Source: Pristionchus mayeri (Eukaryota > Nematoda > Chromadorea > Rhabditida > Neodiplogasteridae). From it: a stretch of DNA of 64,000 bases. Shown piece after piece: positions 56,590 to 64,000 of the stretch. The DNA is taken from contig BTRK01000005.1 in the NCBI GenBank assembly GCA_036245805.1, forward strand, positions 18,266,984 through 18,330,983, written 5' to 3'. The translations under genes and the position numbers were made by a program. The notes beneath the pieces were generated by a model. That model saw only the letters and a program-made list of their open reading frames with translations, searched no databases and was not told the origin of the DNA. Every line of letters begins with the position of its first letter. Within the stretch, counting starts at the first letter, position 1.

Positions 56590-58270
56590 ATGTGCAACGA
56601 GTCTTCTCTCGCCAACGTGGTCCCTCCAATGGTCGAGGATTGCCCTGCCAAGTCAACCCAAGTCTTCTTTCACCAGGAGATGACTGAGAACAAAGTAAGT
56701 TAAAGGAGTGCTCCGGGGAATGTTCAACCACCCATAGTGATAGGCTGGATATTGTAGAGACCACTCATCCGATCAGAAATCACTTTTTACGAAGGTCGGC
56801 TGATACCTCTGAGGCTATTTACATACGCGCAAAGTTCATTGACAGCGCAGGGTAGTGGATTGTTCGTTTATGTTTCACGCGCTCTTCTTATTTTTCGCCT
56901 TTTTATTGGGGTAATTTCGCTACAGTTTCCCTTTGAGAGCGGAGAATTTTCGTGGTGGGACTCCATCATTCCCGGGATCACTCCTTTAATTGTAGAGTTG
57001 GCATTCTTTCGAAGAAATTGATGAATTGTTCCTTTCAGATCACCAACTCCAGCTCGAGCGGAGATGATTATTCGGAAGATGATTCTGAGTCGGAGGACGA
57101 AGAGGTTAATTAAACACTATTTACTCAGATAATGGAGATATTTCAGTGGACTGAACAGCAGAGGAGAATCGGCAAACTTGCAGACATTCTTGTGGAGAAG
57201 GCAAGTAAATTATCAAATTTACAAAATAATTTCAAATTTCAAGGACTTTCCTCACATCGGAGATGCTGAATTCATCATCGACACCCACAGGAAGGACAAA
57301 AATCGACTAAGAGACTTTGTGAAGATCAAGAAAGTCTTCAAGAAACACAGTGAGTTTTCATGATATACATATCTGAGGGAAAAATGAGTGTGATCATCTT
57401 TCCTGAAAATTCACAGAATCGTTTCAGACACGTTCAAAAGATGGAGGGAGCGAGAAATAATGTCCGAACCCCAGCAGAGACTACGCACTGTTGTTCTCAA
57501 GAGAGCCAAGTTCTGTGTCAATTTTTTTCAGAATTTGATCCTTCTCAATTTGGCGTAGACGTATTACCCTGTACATCTCAATCCTCCTACCATATTGAAA
57601 CAACACTGTTGGAAAGTTAACCTATTTATGCAAAAAAGTATATTTTTATGGTATTTCGTTCATTCTCAGGAGCAGGTTGCCTACGATAGGAAAGTGATGA
57701 TCAAGAATGCGCTCAGAAGGCAAGAGGAGGAGATGGAGGAAGAACCAGTAGAGAAGGTTTGCAATGAAAAATCAGTTTACGATTGAAATGTTCGTTTAGG
57801 CAGTTGTTCCCCGATCTGTGGAGATGAAGATCAATGGGATCGTGCACAAGGTAAACATTTAAACACAAAGTAAATCTGCAAGACTAAATTTCCCATTCAG
57901 GAATACCCAAATCTCTGTGATTCATTGAAAATCATTCTCACCAACTTCTGGAATCCCTCGAGACTTCGCGAATCTCAAAAATGTCTTAAGAAGAAGAGTG
58001 CGTTTGAATTAGTTTTTGATTATTAATCAATATTCGCTTACAGTATCCTTTCCCGTGAAGATCTACCGGTCCCAGCAATCGGAGCCTCAAAGAATTCTGA
58101 AAACGAGAATTCTTAGAGCTGCTGAGCATTATGTGAGTTATTTTTCATGTATTTGGATGATGATCATTTACAGTTGTCAAATCCACTAAAATATTTCATT
58201 CCAGAAAAAGTATGCCGACTATAAAAAGGAGGATCTGAAGTTCAAATGGATGACTGGACGACTGAACTGA
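56590..58270 (+). CDS. Unknown acidic/basic protein, tandem copy 2 (full length)
   Basis: The ATG at 56590 lies 15 bp after a CTTTCCAG acceptor (possible trans-splice site). Exon 1 (56590-56694) reads MCNESSLANVVPPMVEDCPA and runs into MTENK; exons parallel to copy 1 follow to TGA at 58268-58270 (KFKWMTGRLN). Exon 2 (from 57039) and exon 4 are nearly identical to copy 1, while later exons have diverged (for example DSLKIILTNFWNPSRLRES). The GC-donor intron is conserved. One junction (around 57515) is weaker than in copy 1: TTC-TGT replaces TTC-TAT before the donor, so splicing there needs checking. No domain is recognised. Intron 1 contains a MITE that copy 1 lacks. Confidence 0.7.
56704..56985. 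mobile_element. 282-bp MITE flanked by TTAA (piggyBac-type target)
   Basis: The element starts AGGAGTGCTCCGGGGAATG and ends with the near-complement CATTCCCGGGATCACTCCT. TTAA is present on both sides (56700-56703 and 56986-56989). In copy 1 of the host gene the same intron position (53393 onward) is continuous without the element, an empty-site control. TTAA target duplication is characteristic of piggyBac-like elements. Confidence 0.88.
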
Positions 58271-58631
58271 ATTATTTTTGTTGCATTGTATCCTATTTGT
58301 ATCCTAATACACATACGCGATTTATTATCAATGTGAATTACTTCAGATAAAATGTATGAAATCATTCACAAATCATTGAAAATTCAAAGAGTTGTAGCTC
58401 GAAATCGAGACACAGCGGAGTAGATTGGTGTAGGAATCCACAAAAACCTATTTGTGGTCGATCCCATTCGAGTGAGCGAGAATTGCGAGAAGTGGAGTGA
58501 ATTTGAATGAGAGATCAATTGAGAAAACGAGAGAAATGCCGGAGATTGACGGTGGGATAAGATTTCCCTCAATGCCGAACTCATCCCTTCCCCTTTCCCT
58601 TTCATTCAGCAAAACTCATGAGGGCACTCGC

Positions 58632-58637
58632 TTTATT
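58632..58637 (-). terminator. Polyadenylation signal of the collagen gene
   Basis: AATAAA on the minus strand (TTTATT on plus), about 130 nt downstream of the collagen stop codon. Confidence 0.55.
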
Positions 58638-58768
58638 CGACGAGATATTAGGTAATAAATTAATGATAGTGTGTTCGAGTGGTACTGAAAGTGCAAACGA
58701 GAGCGACGAGTAGTGGAACAAGTCGGCCATCGCTCGCACCCAGCAGCACACTACGTTGCCACAGCTGC

Positions 58769-60184
58769 TTAACGGCGGGTTCCGTCCTCGAAGAAGATTC
58801 CTCCATCGATGGCGCAGTACTTGGGGCAGATTCCTCTCTCTCCGGGGTGTCCAGGCTTACCGGGAGTTCCATCCTCTCCCTTCTTTCCGTCCTCTCCAGG
58901 CTGGCCAGACTCGCCGGGGGGTCCCTTGGGTCCGGGCTCTCCGGGCTTTCCATCGGATCCGTTCTGTCCGGGTGCTCCGGGTTGTCCCTGGGGACCGACG
59001 GGTCCAGATGCTCCGGGAGGTCCAGGCACGACAGGCTCGGAGGTGGCATCCTCTCCAGGGGCTCCGGGCTGTCCGGGGTTTCCGGGAGGTCCGGGAGGTC
59101 CGGGGGGTCCCTTGGGTCCAGCCTCTCCGGGAGCGGCGTCGTTGCCCTTCTTGCCCTGAGGTCCCTGGGGTCCGTTGTCTCCGGGCTCTCCAGCGGGTCC
59201 GGGAGGGCCGGGGGGTCCCTGGGCGCAAGGCTGGCACGGGGGAGGAGTGATGGGGTTGCAAGGCTCCTGAGGAGGACGTCCGGGGTTTCCAGGGGCTCCG
59301 GGTGCTCCGGGCTTTCCGGGCTTTCCGTCCTTTCCGGGTGCTCCGACGGGTCCAGCGGGTCCAGGAAGGCAGCATCCAGAGCAGGTCTCATCGATTGATC
59401 CTCCGTGGTGAGCGGGGGCAGCAAAGTTGGAGGACGAGCTGTGGTGGTTGTTGGCTCCAGCAGATCCAGAGGGACCGAAACGGGTGTTGCCCGAGGGGTT
59501 CGAGACGGGTCCGGTGGAGTATCCTCCGTTGTGTCCGGGGGCGGGTCTGGAGGGATGGGCATTGTAGCCACCGTTGCGGCCTCCATGGGAAGCAGCGGGG
59601 TAGGCAGGGTGGGATCCGTAGGTCGACTCGGCGGGTGCAGCAGGGTAGTCATCGTAGCCAGCCTGCAGAGGAGTACGATAAGGGATGAGACGTTATGGTA
59701 GATACAGTAACCACAGAAAGATATGCGGCAGCTACAGCTGGGAAAGTTACGGTACCTGACGGGCGGTACGGTTGGCGGGCATGCTCTTCAGGGCGTGCAC
59801 GTTGTTCCACACGTTGCGAGCGGTGCCCTGAAAATTGAGATTTCAATTATCGCCCATTTCTAAAAATCAATTGCCTATTCGAAAATTGCACTACACTGCT
59901 CTAGAGGCCGATTTAGAGGCGGGAAATTGAAATTTGAATATCTTACGGTGCAGACGTTGAGCTCGGTGTGCATCTGACGACGGACGTGGTGCACGTAGTT
60001 GTACACCATCGGCAGAGTGATGCAGACGGAGAGAACGGCGACGGCCTGAATAAGGGGGATTACGGTAGGGAAGGAGTACGGTAGAGGGGAGTAATCAGGG
60101 GATTGAAGGATGGAAGCTGACCGAGAAGGTGACTGCGGCATAGCCGACGAATCGGTAGGCACGAATCTTCGTATCGATGTCCAT
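58769..60184 (-). CDS. Cuticle collagen, DPY-13-like class, 375 aa
   Basis: Secreted structural protein of the nematode cuticle. Four exons on the minus strand: 60184-60122, 60045-59947, 59827-59756 and 59662-58769. The N-terminus [20 protein letters not shown] and the hydrophobic [15 protein letters not shown] form the usual signal-anchor domain, followed by HHVRRQM with an RxxR-type processing site. A His/Ser/Gly-rich region precedes cysteine clusters ([23 protein letters not shown]) that flank and interrupt the Gly-X-Y blocks (for example [16 protein letters not shown]). The C-terminus [20 protein letters not shown] is typical of the DPY-13/COL-34 group. Codon use is strongly biased to C-ending and GGA glycine codons, suggesting high expression. 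The length is typical. The exact orthologue among many collagens cannot be told from this alone. Confidence 0.94.
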
Positions 60185-60230
60185 GAGAGAAGAGGAGGAT
60201 GAGATCCTGCCTTTCCCTCCCCCTTCCTCC

Positions 60231-60238
60231 CTTTTATA
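60231..60238 (-). promoter_or_regulatory. TATA box of the collagen gene
   Basis: TATAAAAG on the minus strand, about 47-54 nt upstream of the collagen ATG, with a purine-rich leader in between. The position fits a short 5' leader. Confidence 0.75.
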
Positions 60239-61068
60239 GGCGACGAGGGGAGGGGCAAGGCTGTTCTGGGCAAAATACCCTTGCCTCCCCTCTCCGCCCT
60301 CTCTAATCGACCCACTCTCTCGTCTCTCTTTCCCCTCGGGGCGACGGAGATATCGCTCCCAAAAGGGATGCGGATCGCGTAAGAAACAATGGAATGGGAG
60401 GCTAATGTGAGGGAAAGAAGGAGATTGATTGAGTGGAGGAGAAATGCCGCACTACGTCACGGCAGTGATCCTCATTACTGTTGTCATCCCTGTCGACTTT
60501 TTGGGAAGCTCGTTCTTTGGCAGGCAAAATTACACCCTTGTCCTCTTCTTCTACTCTTCATTCGTTTATTAGTTCGGTTGGCACGTTCGGTTACACTTTC
60601 TCGAAGACATTTGGGACACTATTGTGGGCAGACCAGCAAATGACTGTCTCATTGACTGGATCAGGTCTAACTCCCTATCTTTCTCACAATATAACTAACA
60701 GTCTGGTAATTTGCTTAGAGATAAAGAGTGGATATTCAATTATCCAGAGAATAACACTGAATATTGTGATATATTATACTAAAATTTGAATAATTGACCA
60801 GTCAATAATGGTACCAGCAATACACTGTATTGGCTTCTTGACTTTTGAGTAGTGTGTTCCAATCTACTCTGTGAAGGCGAATGTGAAACCAATATTTTAT
60901 TCGAATATTGATACGCTGAAAAACAATACATTCATACGTGATTCAAGTTTGCATCAAATTATGCAATACATTGAGAGTCAATCAATTAATGCCAGATTCG
61001 AGAACCCAGGAAGTGAATCGTTGTAGAACATGTGGCTAGTGGATTGACCAATTAAAAATATGTAACTA
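60239..61068. other. Collagen upstream region / RING gene 3' flank
   Basis: The first few hundred bases should hold moult-cycle control sites for the collagen. I do not see a definite one. The rest is A/T-rich without a supported gene. Confidence 0.4.
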
Positions 61069-62462
61069 TCAATTATGTTCATTACTGACAACTCTCTGGA
61101 TTACATCTTCAAACAGATCCACCATAATGGAAGAACCATCACACTTGAAGGGACAAAGGGGGGATTCCCTTCGAGTTGGCAATCTTCTCTGCACAAGGAC
61201 GACAGATCACATGTCCACACCGAGTGAAGACACTTCGATAACGAGGCCATTCGTGGCTGCACACTCCACACGTGCGGGAGTACTCACGAAGGTCGTGGCT
61301 GGAAACAATTATATCTGACCTGCATCATGTAAACATTTTCGATGATTTTTGACGTAGTAAGAAACATACTTCATTTCATTTTCGCTCCTCCTCTTTTTCA
61401 GTGTAGTCATTAATACGCCTAAGACGGCAGACTTAACGAGTCTATAACGAGTGGCACTCCAAGGAAGCAATCCGTTCAGCCTCTCAATCTCTTCCTTATG
61501 AACATCCGAGTAAATGCCAAGATCTTTCCGAATTTGTGATTCCGACTGAATGAATGTGACGTTTGCACATAAGTTGAGCGATCCGAACATACCTTCAAGT
61601 TTTCTTCGTAAGCCCTCGTGAGGTCCTGGGCCTGAAGCTTTCCATATAAATACGATTTGATGAGTTGTTCTCGAACCGCAGCGAAGCATTGTGCAAGAGA
61701 AGAGTTCGAGAGGGTGGGATCAGGTGGAGAAGGCTCATTCGCGCTGATCCTTTCAATTTCATCGCTGTCTTTCTTGTCAATTCTTTCTAAAATCGCATCG
61801 AAACGAGACATTTCACGGCAGAACGGACAGCGGGGTTTACGGCCTCCAACGATGGCATCGAATAGGATCTGCTCTGCACAGGCAGTGCAGGTGGAATGGC
61901 CGCATTTGTTGAATACACTGCGAAGGAGAGGAGAAGGAACACAGCAGATATGGCAAGAGCGAGAGTAGAGGAGAGACCTACAACGAAGTTGAATATGACA
62001 ATCAAACTAAAGATCGGAAGCTTGAACATGGAGCGGCCTTACATATTTCGAGCTTTCAACTTGAAAATAAAATATCACTAACAACAAGTATGTAGAAGTA
62101 TGAATTTGTGAAATACCTCTCTTGAAGGATACGCGCCTTGACCGAATCAGCTGATGCTGCAGCTACGTCGCATCGATTGGTGTCGAGAGGAAGGCCCAGT
62201 CTTCGGCACTCATTCTCATACACTGAATTATTTTCACCTCGCAAGTCGTACAGCCATTCCTCATCCTGAGAATCAAGGGATAGTAAAGTGGAAATACTAG
62301 GATGAAATTTGGATTCCTTACCTCCAAACTGTATTTTCTTCTGTAGGTGTTCTCATCGATTTCTCCTCTGATATATGATTGTGCTAACTTTTCTCGATAG
62401 GCGATTGCTTTCTCGCTAAAGGAAGACTCGGGCGTTGAGAGAGATTTGACAAAGTGGGACAT
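61069..62462 (-). CDS. Double-module RING finger protein, frameshift in second RING
   Basis: Probable ubiquitin E3 ligase. Exons on the minus strand: 62462-62322 (MSHFVKSLSTPESSFSEKAI), 62265-62117, 61977-61593, 61545-61370 and 61298 onward, all in phase. The first RING is complete: CHIC, then CGHSTCTAC and CPFC (C3HC4). The second starts CGVC and CGHVICRPC, but then a run of six C (plus-strand G, 61158-61163) shifts the frame; the frame in use stops at 61139-61141, while the -1 frame gives LCPFKCDG and ends at 61069. Each RING follows a similar helical segment (REKLAQSYIRGEIDENTYRR versus REQLIKSYLYGKLQAQDLTR), so the protein arose by internal duplication. The shift may be an assembly homopolymer error or a real truncation of RING 2. 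Confidence 0.78.
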
Positions 62463-63053
62463 GACTACAGAATGAGAAAGAGAGTTGTTGATACTTATCT
62501 TACTGTGAACGGTAATCGAGAGTGGATGTAACCGGGCTGAGTGAGTTGTTTGTAGAGAACAGCAGAGAAGCCAGCGGGCATGCTTCCACACGCCATAATT
62601 ATAACTTACGCGTCATTTGTTTGTTGATATGTTCGATACTATACTTCTGAAAAAGATATCTGCTGTCTCTCTATTAATAAAGACATTAGCAGTAAGAGAA
62701 AGAACGTAAATGCCTGGAGGTACATCAATAGAAAAAGAATTGCAAAGTGATTCGGAGTGCAAGCAAGAAAGAAGAGATTAAGTGGGCAGAGATTGCGATG
62801 CAATGAAGGGAAGTCCTCTCACTCAGTTATATTTTACTTAATACCCCTCATTTAGGTCTTTCTCGGATAATGTACTCTTGCTCTAAGAAAAGGATTTGGT
62901 TGTGTGAATGCATTCAGTGGCACTGACAAGTTTTGCCCGTCTGAAGTTACGCACAGTGTGCGTCGCTAGATTTCGAGCACTCCTCACACCTAACCCTAAT
63001 CCTTCTCTTATCTAAGCTTGTTTGATTCACTCTCGACGTTTTTCATTCCTTCG
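62463..63053. other. Divergent intergenic region, RING gene to lectin gene
   Basis: About 590 bp between two divergent starts; it should contain both promoters. I found no gene or clear element. CCTAACCCTAATCC at about 62990 is only a chance two-unit telomere-like match. Confidence 0.4.
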
Positions 63054-64000
63054 ATGCCGCCCACACGAGTCCACGTCTTGCACGCGTTACTCACTGCAAT
63101 TTGGCTCATTTCCGCCCATTCCCACGCAGAAACCAGTGAGTTACGAAATATTCATTGTCCGTTTTGGAACCTGCGAGTTTACTTCAGAATTTGTCTGCCC
63201 GGACGAATACTTGTTGGTGCATCCCCAGGATGAATACTGGTGTTTCCTGCCTCAAATATCTCCTTCTTCCGAAACACACAATGGACTCTATTTCGAGGTC
63301 ACTCAAAACTTCTCCCCGAGATTAATATCTTATGTTTCCTAAGTTAACGTTCTATTAAATGGCAGTTCTCAATATGTGCCTTTTCTCGTCTTCCCAATAA
63401 TCCCTTGTCAACATTCAGGAAGCGAAAAAATACTGCGAAGATCTGGACGATTTCCTCCCAATTCTCACCTCTGCTGACGTGATCACACCCTCCCATATCA
63501 TAATAATCTCTTGATTTCAGATTACCGAATATCTCGGGGTCATGGGACGATCCATATGGATTGGACTCGTCTGCGATACTAGTGAGAAAAAGAGCATGCT
63601 TTAAAGTGATCAACACAACAATTTCACCTAATCCGAAACACACTAGGTTTAACGATCATGTGTGGTAGCTCTATTACATTAAAAGTGTATGATTTTCAGG
63701 TACACACAACTGGACATGGCAAGATGGGCAAGCACTTGATTTCGAGATTTTCGAAGAACCACCTGGTGAGATTTCTTGAGTTGTGCTCGTATTATAATTT
63801 CAGTCTCCAATTGTTCCGAAACAAATCAACGATTTGCGCTAGTGGACCTCGATAACGGAGGGAAATGGAAAGCATTCGATCCTCAAACACCCTTCGGCTA
63901 CGTTGTCTGTGCACGGAGGTCAGCTTATTTCGAAAACAAAACAATGTTTTGCTTTTCAGGGCTGTGGAACCGAAAAGGTATGCAAATGTGGCATGAGTGG
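63054..64000 (+). CDS. C-type lectin domain protein, 5' part (runs off the window)
   Basis: Secreted sugar- or pathogen-binding type protein; such genes are induced on infection in nematodes. The signal peptide VLHALLTAIWLISAHSHA ends before exon 2. Exons 63054-63135, 63188-63297, 63419-63478, 63531-63591, 63700-63765, 63804-63918 and 63960 onward keep phase. CTLD features in order: FVCPDEYLLVHPQDEYWCFL, EAKKYCEDLDDFLPILTS, SIWIGLVCD (the WIGL strand), NWTWQDG and a final YVVCAR cysteine. I see no EPN or QPD calcium/sugar motif; the region reads IFEEPP, so calcium-dependent sugar binding is doubtful. The gene continues beyond 64000, and a second domain may follow. Confidence 0.85.

Noticed and set aside
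58679..59398. Long Ser/Gly-rich plus-strand frame, and other frames over the collagen
   Set aside because: They are shadows of the Gly-X-Y codons of the collagen on the minus strand.
62985..62998. Telomere-like CCTAACCCTAA
   Set aside because: Only about two units, not the nematode TTAGGC repeat, and in an intergenic promoter region.

Overview
The window looks like a nematode chromosome segment, most plausibly from a diplogastrid such as Pristionchus. The evidence is: short introns with TTTCAG-type acceptors, a cuticle collagen of the DPY-13-like class, dispersed F-box-like genes, a CYP2-like P450, a C-type lectin and a tensin whose domains can be read exon by exon. The species call is inference; I could not run a search.

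Left part (1-31 kb). An F-box gene (minus strand, 776-5299) carries a 2.3-kb foldback transposon with a truncated mariner transposase in an intron. A 57-codon two-exon gene (plus, 5751-5995) follows. The next 24 kb is one gene on the minus strand, a tensin. I could thread 50 phase-compatible coding exons (30752 down to 6502; 1423 codons plus stop) encoding a pseudophosphatase, a C2 domain, a long disordered linker, SH2 and PTB. A separate phase-matched first exon at 10059-10392 predicts a 402-residue SH2-PTB isoform. Its first long intron holds a 1-kb palindromic element and a TIR element with 8-bp target duplications.

Middle part (31-47 kb). Divergent from tensin is a single-pass membrane protein with four exon-encoded repeats containing YxTL (32131-33991). 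Then come two related minus-strand genes of unknown function (34194-35779 and 38689-39198) separated by a foldback element, a phospholipid scramblase-like gene whose 3' end is damaged next to another foldback element, and decayed F-box-like copies with a very recent 488-bp tandem duplication.

Right part (47-64 kb). A complete cytochrome P450 (47107-51831) has nested transposons in one intron. It is followed by tRNA-Gly(TCC)-derived repeats, a duplicated pair of genes of unknown function (one with an early stop, the other with a TTAA-flanked MITE in its first intron) and a P450 exon relic. Then come a DPY-13-like cuticle collagen with a TATA box (minus), a protein with two RING modules (minus, homopolymer frameshift in the second) and the 5' part of a C-type lectin gene running off the right edge.

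The main theme is foldback (long inverted repeat) elements: six large ones lie in or next to tensin, F-box, scramblase, P450 and duplicated-gene loci. Several insertions can be dated relative to duplications because an empty paralogous site is present in the same window. Tensin probably acts in integrin/muscle attachment, the collagen in cuticle, and P450, lectin, F-box and RING genes in detoxification, innate immunity and protein turnover. There is no operon-like functional grouping.
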